A stretch of DNA of 64,000 bases, taken from NCBI GenBank assembly GCA_031763025.1, contig JASSKH010000003.1:9427734-9491733 (forward strand), read 5' to 3'. Positions 43,401-56,224 of this stretch are shown here, one piece after another; positions within the stretch are counted from its first letter, which is position 1, and the number at the start of each line of letters is the position of its first letter. A program made the position numbers and the translations under genes. Source of the stretch: Macrocystis pyrifera. Taxonomy: Eukaryota > Sar > Phaeophyceae > Laminariales > Laminariaceae. The notes under the pieces are model-generated. The model was not told where the DNA came from. It saw nothing but the letters and a program-made list of their open reading frames with translations, and made no database searches.

Positions 43401-46400
43401 TCACTCCGCGCTCCACACCAACCGTACCACGCATGCCCCGTGCTATGCATGCCTGTGATCTCATCGTATATCGTCGTTGCTATGTATCACCATGATCATC
43501 GTCGTAATCATCGTGATGATACACGTACCAGGCAAGCATCACCATATCCTTTTCACGATCGTATGGTAATCTTGATCGTATCGTAATCAAAGTATGATAT
43601 ACGAGGCGCTTCGCGTAGCTGGCTGGGTCACTCGCAATCGACGCATGGTATACAAGGCACTTCGCGCTCGCTCATGAGGAAGAATGGAACGGAACAGATG
43701 GCGCAAACCATTATATATGGGTCTAAACAGGCGAATTGCGAATGCCAATGAAGACAATCCGGGCGCCGCATACGTGCACTGTTGTACGTACATAGTTATT
43801 TATTATTTTGATAGGTATGCACGAAAGAGAAAGCACAGCACGGCACAGCGCCGCAAAAACAAAGAAGATGAAAACGAACTTTTTGAAAAAGAAAGAAAAA
43901 AAAAAACCCTGTCCCCTCTGATGTAATTTTTTTCCCGCCTGATTGGAACACCTTGCGCAGGTCAGAAAAAAATGTCGAACAGCAGAGCTTCTCTCAGCCT
44001 TGTACGCCTCCCACCCCTCTCGCGACCACCTCGCCACCGATTCGGTCTGGGTGGAGCTTTCCTCCCTCTCTGCCCCAGTGAGCTCCGTCTCGCGCCTCGT
44101 GTGAAGCCCGGTGCTCACAGTGGCCCTCGTTCGTCAGCTCGACAATGTTGGTGCCCCGACTGCGATGCTATTTTCTCTAAAATTCAGCTTGGTCGCAAAA
44201 ATAAGCACGGCCTGATTCTTCTTTTTGCACCCCGAAACGACCCTTATAGACTATAGACTCGGACATATTATGTTGACCCCGACATCAGGAGGCCAGATAG
44301 AGCACATTCATGCTTGCCTCGCGTCTCGATGCACACGCGACGCCTGGCCACAAACACGGCGCGCGGTCGCGCTCCTCCCAACCCCTCCTCTACCCGCCAG
44401 CGCCCGCCGACACCCGCGATGGCGCCGCGCTCGCCCGCGGTACCGTGTTCTAGGTGCACGCGCGCACACAAAACTGGTGAAAAGTAAAAAAAAAAAAACT
44501 GAGGCACACAAAAGAAAGCAAAGAAAGCAAAGAACTCAAGGAAAACAAACAATTTCTCGATCGGCAAGTAATTACGGGCTTAAAAGGATGGCCGTGAGGT
44601 GGGAGAATATATCGAGCGAGAATGCTGAGGGTCGGACCATTTCAGCAAGAAGTTCTACTATCACAACCGACGATCATCGTGTGTATCAATACAAGGTTCC
44701 CCTTCGGGACTGTGGTTCCACGAGTTCAAATCCCGGAGGGTGTCGCACGCTGAAAAGGGAGAGCACAGCAGGCGCTCACATAGCAGGCGCTCGTTCCTCG
44801 TACCAGCTATATACTCGTACGTAGCCACCGCCGGGCGAGAACGAAGAGCATGTAGAAGCGCTTGAAAGCTAACGAAAAAGGAAGTACGAGCAGCCATGGG
44901 GCAAGTAACCGGGCAACAAGTAACGCCGGACGACCAGCCCGCCCGAACGAGTTTGAAGTCACTGCAGTTCTGTAAAAACAACGACCATCAACGTGTTGTC
45001 ATCATACATACCTGCAAAGGGTCGCCCTATGTGTCTATCATTTCCGTCATCATCGTATCTTGAAAAAAAACACCTGCCAGGCGGGACTGTACGGAGCAGG
45101 TCTAGCTGTCAAGGGATCGTTACGCAGTATGTCTGTGTACACTCACCAGTTCATTGACGAACGGTTCATGTCTATGCGCTTTGATGTGGCTGGTAAATGC
45201 GAGGCAGTTAATTTCGTCGTTGCGCATGCTCCAACTGATTGTACGAAGGACACCGAACTCAAAGAGTATTTTCTGGCAGAAGTTGGAGGACTAGAACAGA
45301 TCCCAACGAAAAGAGTGTTTGTTTGTGCTGATGGATGCTAACGCGCGAACTGGGCAGACGATGGAAGGGTGCGGTGATGAAAGTGAATGCTTGGAGCTTA
45401 TGGACGTGATGTTCGTAAAGATAATGGCAAACGACTCCTGTCGTTCGCCACCAAGTGCAAAAGTCAGCTCTCACCAACGCGTTTTTTCAGCACACGCAAG
45501 GGTGGAATATCGCATACACACAACAGCACCAGCCGGAGTGACCGTGAGCGGATCGACTATCTCCTAACCCGTTAAGCCCATCAACCTAGAGTACATGGTG
45601 TCAAGGCGTCCCACACCCTTCGCCCCCAGCTGAGACCGACTCAGACCACAACATTGTGTAAATCAAAGTCCGACTCAGTGGACACTTTGCGTGCGCCCAA
45701 CAGACAAATGCGAAAACCCCGAAAACGTCGAGAGTTCGACAGACAGCTTTTTTATGTCCGATGGAAAACGTCGTCAACGAGTAGTCGCGAGGGTCTTTTC
45801 CACTCTCAATCAACTCATCCAGCCCCGTTATACGTCTGGTATGATTGAGTTTTTCACGAGGACTGTGATCGATGCGGTTGAAGAGGGGGCACCACTCCCA
45901 CCACGTCGCCACCGCAGACATGGGGATGGTGTGACAATTCTTGTTTGCCCACTCTCGGGATAGAACCGCGTGGGAGACAAGACACTGAGATAGATCTGCG
46001 TGTGCGAACCTGCAGGAGGTGATTGCCGCAGGAGTACATGCGTATTTTGAATGAGTACCTCGCCGAAACCGAAAGACTCCTATTTTAATAGCGAAAAATG
46101 ACCGTGGAGCATTCTACAAGCACCTGAAGAGTACGGTGGGATTGGAAGGGATAAACACGAGGAGCGAGCAGTTCATTAAGGACGAGGATGGCACGCTGTT
46201 GCGGGATAAGGCACGATATTCGTGAACGGTGTTCGGGGTTCTGCAACGAACTCTTGAACACGATATCGCTGAAAATCGATCCCACAATCATCGACCTCTT
46301 GCCGCCGCGACCGCTTAAACTATCGCTTGGAGATGCATCATCTACGGACGAGATGACGGAAACACTTAAAGGCATGTCAAATTGGAAAGCTCTTGGGCAA

Positions 46401-49400
46401 GAAGGCCTCCCGGCCGAGCTTATAAAACTCGACCACTACGTATTCACCCAGTGCTTTCACAACATCCTTGTCAATGTTTGGGTATCAGGAGAAGTTCCCC
46501 AGCAATGGAAACATGCGATCATCAAGGTCCTTCGCAAAAAGAAGGGTCGAACTGACTACAACAACTACAGAGGGATTTCGTTCGTTGCCCACGCAGGCGA
46601 AGTCTTTTTGAAAATCGTCGCGTCCCGCCTCAGCAACTACTGCGAGACCGAGGGATTACTCCCGGAGGAACAGTGCGGCTTCCGCCCCGCACGATCAACG
46701 AACGACACGCTGCTCGTCGTGTGCGCCGGTTGCAAGAGCTCGGACCGCCGGGGAAAATCCCCTTGTACATGTGCTTCATCTATCTGCAGAAAGCGTACGA
46801 CTCTGTCGACCGAGAGCTGCTGTGGGAGGTACTCACACGCTCTGGCGTACCAACCAAGATGCTTACAAGTATCCGCGAAATTTCCACGAAGGCATGCGGG
46901 CTCGCGTGCGTGCGGATGACGACGAGCACGCAGAATGGTTTGATGTCACGCAGGGGCTGCGGCAAGGCTGCGTGCTATCACCGTTACTGTCCAATGCGTT
47001 CTTCGCTGCTGCGGTACACGTCGTAGTGGTGCGCTTCAGCAAAGACCAAGCCATCGTAAGGATTTGGTTCAACTCAACGATGTTGGAGTAGTCGGAACAG
47101 AGGAGCAGGAGCCATTGGCATGCGTCGAAGGGCTGTATGGGGCATGCTGTACGCCGACGACGCAGGAATTGTTTCGAAGTCGGCTGAAGGGCTCGCGAAA
47201 ATGATGACAGTCATCTTGACTTGTCTTCGAAGCAGCAGACCTCACCGTATCGGAAAATAAAACAGAGACAAATCTGCTACAAACACCGGACCACACAACC
47301 CTCGCCCCACCGCTCGTCATCGAAGCGGCAGGCCAGAGGTATACATAGACGGCCCCAGTTCTTATACCTAGGCGGCATTTTCCACGAAAACGCTGACCTC
47401 TCCCTCGAACTCGACCGACGGATCCGCCTCATGCGGGGCATGCCTCAAACGGTTCGGCCCGGAGTTTTTGATAGGACGACCGCCCCGATTAGTATGAAAG
47501 TCAGAATGCTGAGGGCCGAGGTGATTGAGACCCTGCTGAACGGGTGTGTGATGTGGACCCTCAGAGCGGAACACTTCGCCAAGCTCCGAACGGCTCACCA
47601 CGAAGTCCTCTTGCGAGCCATTGGCTTCCAGCGCCGACTTCGTACCGACCACACCACCCTCTCGTACGCGAAGGCCCTGAAGATGACACGCTGCGAGAAC
47701 ATCGAAATGACCATCAATCAGTGAATGGCGTTTTTTTTTATTTTTGCGGAGACCGTGGAGCGGCAAAGCAAGGAGCGACTACCCAGTCGGGTAATGTACG
47801 GGACGATAGCTGGGTGGGGAGAACCCGAGACCCGGCGGGCAGTTTGAGACTTGGCAAACATGCTTACAGTAGTCGAAAAACTTAAGGAGTTCCGAGCCAC
47901 CAGGATCAACGAAGCGCTCCCCTTGGTGTTTGGAGTTGAAAGCGCACTGTGGTCCACTGCAGCGAAAAAGACGGGGAAAGTGGTGCCGGGGGGTCCTCGA
48001 AGCAGCCGAGGGGTTCATGGTGAAGTGGCACGAGGATGAGGCAATGCCGAGTAGGCAGCGCCGGGCCTCCGTTGTGGGTAATGCCCAAGGAAATGGGGGG
48101 AGGGGGAACAACAGGCGGAGTGGAAGGAAACCCGACCAAGGGAATGCGGGCAGGAGGGGTAGTAGGAGAAGGAAAACCGCGGTGAACGCGAGTAGGAAGG
48201 AGACGGCAGACAGGGTAGCAAAAAGGCACCAGGCTGACTAGTAAGTGGAACGTTGTTTATGCTACTCGTGCCGCCAACTGCTGCGGTTGGTTCGAACGCG
48301 GTCTTTCCTTCTTTTTGTTTCTTCTTTTTGCGCTTTGATCCTCTGTGATTTTCTTCTTCCTCTATTTCTTCCTTCTTGTCCTAGTGGAAGACCTCTTGTT
48401 TCGTGGGTGGGTGGATGACGCGCCCACTGTGTTTTATATTCCCTGACGCCATCCTCCCCGGGCGTGGGGCACGGTTGGCCAAAGCAGGAAGGAGACGGCA
48501 GACAGGGTAGCAATGTACCAGACCGACTGCAGTAGTAGGTAGAACCTGTCTAAGCTACTCGTACCACAAACTGCTGCGGCTGCCCTGAGGGTGTTTTGTT
48601 TGTGTTAAGTGCTTCGGTTTTGCCTCGGTTTTCCTGTTATTTCCTTTCGTTCTTTTGTCTTACTCTGTTTACAGGTGGTGGTACTGTTTATTCTGCTCGT
48701 TCTGTGTTGTCTGCCACATCTCCTACGGGGGGGGCACGACACCTTTTTTGTTCTGTTTTTCTTTCGATTTATTTTTGTTGGTTTCTTTTTCGGTTTTTAT
48801 CTCTTTCATAGAATGTGTACAGTATGTCGTAATCAGTACGATGACATGGCATTGCGTTGTCTGCTTTGCTTGCTGCGTATCAATGCACCGGGTAGCATCT
48901 TTGTGTTGTAGTTTTTTGTGAGCACAGAGCTTGTATCTTCCATGGATTGAAAAATCGGCACGCACACTGGTTATGCTGGATGTCGACGGGTAGAAGGAAA
49001 TGGGTTAGTGGAAAGAAACACACCCAACCATCGTGTTATACCCTTATCGTTGTTACCTATCATCGAATATATCTCAAACCATCGTCGTGCGGTATCGTAA
49101 CCATCACCACGCAATGAGCATCGTCATATCGTACCCGTCGTCGCCATGTGTCTTACTGATCATCGTGTCACAATCATCATCATCTTACGACCATCGTCAC
49201 ACTCTCGTAGGCACCATCGTCATACCCAAATCACCGGGTATCATGTACTAATTATCATGGAAATCATACCGTGAACGTCATCACCGTCCTATCGTCACCA
49301 CCATATCATCAGCATCACCGTAAACCTCGAGCGCACCCTCCTCGTCCACATCGCGAACGCTTATTCCATACCCACGCCACGCGGGACGGGGTTTTCCCGT

Positions 49401-52400
49401 TTCTAACTCCCGCCTCCTTTTCGGCTCTTTCTCGGCTCCTTCCTTTTGACAGTATCGGCTGGCCATGACATGCAGACGTACGACTCCGTGGCCAGCACCG
49501 ACCTCAATGACGGGACCGTCCACGATATCGCCGCCGAAGTGCAGGTGTGTTGTTGCGTTCCTGTACACGTTTCACGGAACGGTTCACGGAACGGTTCAAG
49601 GGTAATTTTCGCGGTACGATTCACGGCATGGTTGCTGGTGTGGTGCGCGGTATGGTGCACGGTACGGTTCACGGTGCGTCTCACGGTACGGATTATGGTG
49701 CGGTTCGCGGTACGGGTCACGGTATTGTTGGCGGTATGGATGGTTGTACGGTTGGCTGGTACGGTTCCACGGTTCGATTGAACGATATGGTCAACGTAGC
49801 TTGTTCGCGGGTAACCGTTGACGCTACTGTTCTTTGTACGATTCACGAGATGGAATCGCGGAGCGATCAATGTTCGGTGGACTAGCAGAGCAGTCCTATC
49901 AACCATAGCACTACATCATCAGTCATGCTATAGTCGTACTGTCCTGCAGCATTGCGCGTTGCCCTGACGCGCGGTTCTTGCGTGCATCCGGAATTTGGTA
50001 TGTATCCCGACCCGACCCGACCCGACCAGACCAGACCCGAACCGAACCGAACCGAACCGAACCGAACCGAATCGACCTGACTTAAACTAACCTGTCATCC
50101 GACGCGCCTCACACACTTCCCCCCTCCCCTTGCTTCCCTCTCCTCTCGTGCTCCCTCTCCCTCCCCCCCCCCCCCCCCTCTCCCTCTAATGCGGCTCATC
50201 GGTTGCCGCGGCCGCTCCTCCTGCCACTTCGCCCGCCCACCCGCTCGCCTTCCCCCACACATGCGCACGCGCTCGCACCCGCACTCGTGCGTCGCTTGTG
50301 TTCTCGCTCTCGCTCGCTCGCGCTTTTTTTGTTGGCCCGCCTCTCGGCGACAGCCCATCGAGCCACGCAAGTATCGTTTCACGCCGACGTCGCGCATGCC
50401 CGCGTGGCCGCTGCGGCTCATGCCGCACGCCATGTCCGACGTGCAGGGGACCGTGGGGCACAGCTGCGTCGTCACCGCGGTGGCAGTAAAGGTGAGAGCT
50501 GCTTTTTCTCTCTGCCCCTGTCGCGGTCGTTGCTGTCCTTGGTCCCGATCCCTGCCCCGGTCCGCGTCCGCGTGCCAGTCCCTGTCCGAGTCCATGTTTT
50601 TTTGTAGCGATGCGATCGATCGCACGCGCGCCGTGCAGTGCCGTTGCATTGCGTCGCGTGTCTGGGCGCTGCTGCGAACGGGTAGGGGCTGGGGGGAGGA
50701 GGCGGTGGGAGGGGGTGTGGGGGGGGGGGGGGGGGGGGGGACCTGCAGGAACGCTCACAGCTTGTGGTATGGTGTGGTGTGGTGTGGCGTGGCGTGGAGT
50801 GGCGTGGCTTCGGGCGGCGAGAAAATGGCGTAGCATTGCTGGGCGCCGGAGTATCTATCCCCTTGCCTGCTTGGGTGCTTGGGTGCTTGCGCTTACGGTG
50901 CGGTGTGTCGCGCCTTGGGCTGCTTTGGCAAGGTTTCTCGGTGTCGCTTGGATGTGCGGCGCACACATCGCGACGGTGCACGCGTGTATGTATGCGGAAG
51001 TGTAGACGGGAGCGAAAGCAAAAGCAAAAGGAAGGCGGAAAAATGGCTTCGGATTCAGATTAGGATGCGGATTCGGATTCGGTAATAAGCGGTGAGTGCG
51101 AGCGCGACTCTGCCGTGCGTGTTAGTCGTCGCCCGGCGATGGTGAAGGACGCGCAAGGACCAACGGCGTGCAGACGCCGGCCTGCCTGCTTGTTCGCCTA
51201 TCCGCACGGTGTGGCCGGGTCAGGGGCTCATTCTGCGATCGGCGTGCTGCCCCCGTCCCCTCCTTCGCCGCCTCCGAAGAACGCCTGCACAAGACGACGT
51301 CGATGTCGTGGTGTGCATGTGTTCGGAAAACATGTTTGCGTGGTTTACACTCCCCCTTGTAGTGCGGTCTCGGTACAAAAGGTGTCACCCCCCAGCCAAC
51401 TGCATCGCGTGGCCAATACTTCTTCCCCCCCCTCCCCATACGGTGTGGTTCCGGAACTAAAGGTAGCACCGCCCTCTCCCAACCAACTGCTGGGCGTCGC
51501 CATTCACTCGATCGTTCCGCATACGAGTGAAGTTTCCTTTTGGGAAATATGTTACTCCCCCCCCCCCCCCCTGCAATCAACTGCTGAGCGCTTACGATGC
51601 TTGAATCAGTATTTTTTTTCGTCTCTTTCGGCCTCAGAAGTCCATAGAGGTTCAAGCTTGGCTCGAATGATCAGAGCTATCCACGGGTCCGAACAAATCT
51701 CGCGGGTTAGGTCGAGTCGGGTATAAGGTAAAGGTACTAAACTCAGTATAATAATGACCCCTCCCCCCCTCCCTCCCTCCCCCCCCTCCCTCCCTTCCCC
51801 CCCCCCCCCCCCTCCCTACCTCCCTGTGACAGGGCAAGTGGCTAAAGGTGCGCGTGCGCGGCGGGAAGGAAGGGTGGATGCAGAGCGAATACCCCGACGG
51901 AACGGTCACTCTCACCGAGTGCGACAGCTACCGACGGTGAGTCATTCAAGTCCGTCTGGTAATTTGAGTGCGGTAGCTACCGACGGGTAGTCACTCATTC
52001 CGTCGGTGATTTTGCCAGTGCGACCGCTACCCACGGATAGTCACCCAGTCAGCCTTTTGCCAGTGCCGCAGCTACCGGCTGTTATTACGGGGGGCAGTAG
52101 TAAATGGGACCAAATATTGTTGGTAAAAATAGGGAAATACATAGGTTTTTGTGTGTGCCGTAGGTCCTATTTACTATGGTCCTCCGTAATATTTTGTTTT
52201 GTCATTTGCCAGTGCTGCAGCCACCGACGGTCGTTTAGTCAGTCCTTGGCCGCCGCGACACCTATCGATGACTCGTCGATCAATCATATGCCAGCGCAAC
52301 AAGCACCGACGGTCAGTCCGTCAACCTTTGCTGGGTTCGACGGCTACCGACCGTAAGTCAGTCCATCGGTCAATAAGTCAGTGCTCGCCGAGTGCTCGCT

Positions 52401-55400
52401 CGCACTGGTTAAACGACCATCGGTAGCCGCTGCGCTGGCAAATTACTAGCTTATTTACCAACCATCAGTTCCGATCGCACTCGGCAAGCCAGCCAGTCAA
52501 GCAGTCAATCAGCCTTATTGCCAGTGCAAAAGCTACCGACGGTCACCCAGTCAGCCCTTGCCGAGTGCGGTAGCTACCGTTGTCAGTCGTTTTCCAGCGC
52601 AACAGCTACCGACGGTCGTTTCGTCAGCCCTCGCCGGGTGCGGCGGCTACTGACGGCTACTCAATAAAGTAGTAGTTTTGCCAGCGCAGCGCAACAACTA
52701 CCGACCCAGCGCAGCAGCTACCGACGGTCGTCTAGTCAGCCCATGCCGAGTGCTACGGCTACCGACGATTAGACAGACAATCACCCGTTTTATCGGCGCA
52801 GTAGCTACCGACGGTCAGTCGTTCAGCCAGACAACGGGTATTTTTTTCCAGCGCATTAGCTATCGACGGTCAGTCCGTTTAGCTCTTGCGACAACTACCG
52901 ACTACCAACGGCCATTTTTGTAGGCCGGTCGGTCAGCCAAGTCTGTCGCAAGGCCAGACGGATCAGGAATGCATGCAGCCGCAAGTACAGCACCATTTGC
53001 AGCCCTCTTGCCCCCCCCGCCTCCCCCACCCCCCCGAACGTGATATAGAAAAGGTTAATACACTAGAAAACAACAAAAAAAAGGACCGCTAGCTATCCTG
53101 GGAGACAGATGGTGGCCACAGGCCGCAAAACAGGAAGGGGAAAAGATAGGCGAGAAAAATAATATTGCACACACGTGGAAAAAACGTAGTTGGCTCCCCG
53201 TTGTGGGAGATTGTCTCTATCAGGAGTAGGAGCGGTGCTCCGTCTCGAGAGAGATGCGTGGTCAATGGTCACATGATCAAGGTAAGCAGCAAATGAGGAC
53301 CCCCCCTCCCCCTCTCAGGGTACCGCTACACTTTTTCATTTTACCACGCAAGGGTTAGAGTTAGGAAGAGGGGGGGGGGAATGTACTCGATAGGAGAGAT
53401 GTACTCGATCTCATGCATGGCCGTAGTCGTATGACCATAGACCCTCGCATCCCTACAACGCCGGAACGGGGCATGTCGGATTTTCACCGACCAGGCAAGA
53501 CATTGCTTGCACCAGGCGCGAAGCGAAACGTGAGGTGTCCGGCGAGTCGCATGAAGGGTGAGCTACATCCTACTAAGAACCGCTTTTGAGGCGGACTTGC
53601 AGGGGGAGGGGTGTAATGCTGGGTCGGGTCGGGTGGGTGGGGGAGGGGTGGGATTGTTTTACTTTGGAGCCGGGGTTGGTTCCCCGCTGTGTCTCCCTGG
53701 TCTACCGTTGTTGCCTGGCCTCACCAGGCTTGGGCTGAGGCGTGCGTGCTTCGGGGCAGGCTGGGCGTTCGTTCGTGGCTCCCGCTACCGCCTAGTTATT
53801 CGTACAACAGAATGCGCACGCCCATGGCGTTCTGCTGCTTCTGCTACTGCTGCTGCTGCTGCACAATCCGCTTTGAACCCCGCCCGGTCTCTAGAAGTGG
53901 CTACACCAGAAAACAAAACCAAGTAAATTCGACGCTTGTCATCCATATACAAGAAAGTCTGCCTCACGAGCGGTTCTTGGTAAGATGCAGCTCACTCTTC
54001 GTGCGACTCGCCACACATCTCACGGCGCTTCCCGCTCGGTGCAGGCAAATGGCTGTCTGGTCGGTGAAAACCCGACGTGCTCATTCCCGCATTGTAGGGA
54101 TGCGAGGGTCTATGCTAATACATACGACTACGGCCATTGCCTGACATAAGCCCCCCCCCCCCCACCGCACAATCTCTCTGGAAGTGGCCACACCGGAAAT
54201 TGAACTAACTCATTGAAGCTGTCATCCATATGCAAGTCCGCCTCACAAGCGGTTCTTAGTAGGATGCAGCTCACCCTTCATGCGACTCGCCGGACACCTC
54301 ACGGCGCTTCGCGCTTGGTGCAAGCGATGTCTGCCTGGTCGGTGAAAACCCGACATGCTCCGTCCCGGCATTGTAGGGATGCGAGGGTCTGTGGTCATAC
54401 GACTACGGCCATGCATGAGATCGAGTACGTCTATCCTATCGAGTACACCCCCCCCCCCCCCCCTTCCCGCCAGCAGCGGCAGTTACGGGCAACAGGTCAT
54501 TTGGCGTCGACAGGCTCCGTGTTATCCACGAGCGAGGGGCTCTTCTTTCCTTCCTTCCTTGCTTCCTTTCTTCCTTCCGTCCTCCCTTCCTTCTTTCCGA
54601 CTCGTGGTGCAGTTTCTGCTTCTACGTAAATACCGATGTCCGACGTCGCTTGCTTTTTGCAGTGGCTGAAAACGTTGTTGTTAGCTGTTTTTATAGGTGT
54701 GCTTTGTCCTTTGGTGTTGCTGCTGCTGCTGTTGCTGTTGTTATTCTCGCATGATGTAATCGATCATTGTTGCTGCTGCTGCTGTTGTTGCTGCTGCTGC
54801 TGTTGCTGTTGCTGCCGCTCCTTTTTTTTTGCTGTCTCGGGTTTGTTCTCCGGAAGGCACGAGGAGTGGGGTGGCCGCAATCATTTCTTCGCCGGGGGCC
54901 GGGTGATGATGGGGAGCGACGTGCGGTGGTTCGTGAGCAGCAACATCACCCTCACCGTGCCCGTTATGCTCTTCGCGTGGGAGACGTTCGCCAGGTAGAT
55001 AGAAAGAGCCGCCTCGTTAAAAAAATATTGCTGGGAGTTATCTAGGTTAGGTTGCGAGCTTGGAGAGGGCCACTGGGTAGGCACTGTAGGTACATGAGGG
55101 TAACTTGTAGCTTGTCACCTACCAGGTACTGTAATTCGATTTTTTTTTTTTTTTAAGTCGGCAGAGTCTGCTGTTGGGGTGCCGCGCGAGGTCCGTTTTA
55201 TAGCCGGTACCAGCAATGTCCGCGCCTCGTGGTCTCTTGTGAGGTATGCACCACAACCAAGCGGCTTGACGGCAGTGGTCACCAAAGTGTTTTACGTGGT
55301 CCAAAAAAACCCAAAAGCTGGCGGTCTTTCAGCAAGCAAGAGTAGAAAAATATATACTGTTGGCGTAAAAAGTAGCTGGGCAAGCTGTGTGTATGATATA

Positions 55401-56181
55401 CGAGTACAACTATTTCTAGCCAGACCAGCAGCAGCAGCAGCAGCAGCAGAAGCAGGAGATGGAAGGTGACGATGCCGCGCGACTGCTTGCCGGTGTTGCC
55501 GATTTAACGAATAACAGGTCTACGCTCGAGCTTCAGCTTCAGCTTTCTGAGAGGCGAGCCACTCGCGGGGATCACCCGGTGATCCTCCCGCTTGAGCACA
55601 GAAGACGTAGACGTTGTCCTTCATACAAACGCTCAAATATAGTACAAGCTATTACGGGGGTCTATAGTTAATAGGACCTATGGTATACATAAAAAAAACT
55701 TTATATTTACCTATGTTTACTAACAGTATTTGGTCCTATTTACTATGGTCCCCCGTAATAAGAACCGCCTGTAAGCCATTCCAGAGACAAGCGACGCATC
55801 TCTTCTGCCAGACTCTCTACGCGCGCCTCCTCCGCCCGCCTCAGTCCCTCCTCGTCTTTCCTTCCAGCGCCGCTCGTGCTCCAAGGGTTTCTGCTTCCAC
55901 GCGCAACCTACACTCGCGCCCCGCCGCTATAACTCTGCTGCTGCTGCATCGAGGCAAGAGGCGTTATCTTTTCGCTGCTCCAGAGATGTTGCGGCCGATT
56001 GGCGAGCTCCGACCTCCTCCTCGCATCGAGCAAGGGGCCACATGACGTGCACGAGCCGCGTCGTTATTTTGGCGCCGTTCCATCGTTTGCAACTCGCGCG
56101 ACACTCCGCGGCGGTGTTCTCATCGCGCATGCCTGCTCCTTCCGGCTTCTGGGGCATCGCGGCCCCCGCAACACACGCGCG

Positions 56182-56224
<43 letters not shown>

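Noticed and set aside
44568..44760. Possible tRNA or SINE promoter (TGGCCGTGAGGTGGGA and GAGTTCAAATCCCGG)
   Set aside because: The A- and B-box-like words are ~150 bp apart, too far for a tRNA, and no cloverleaf forms.
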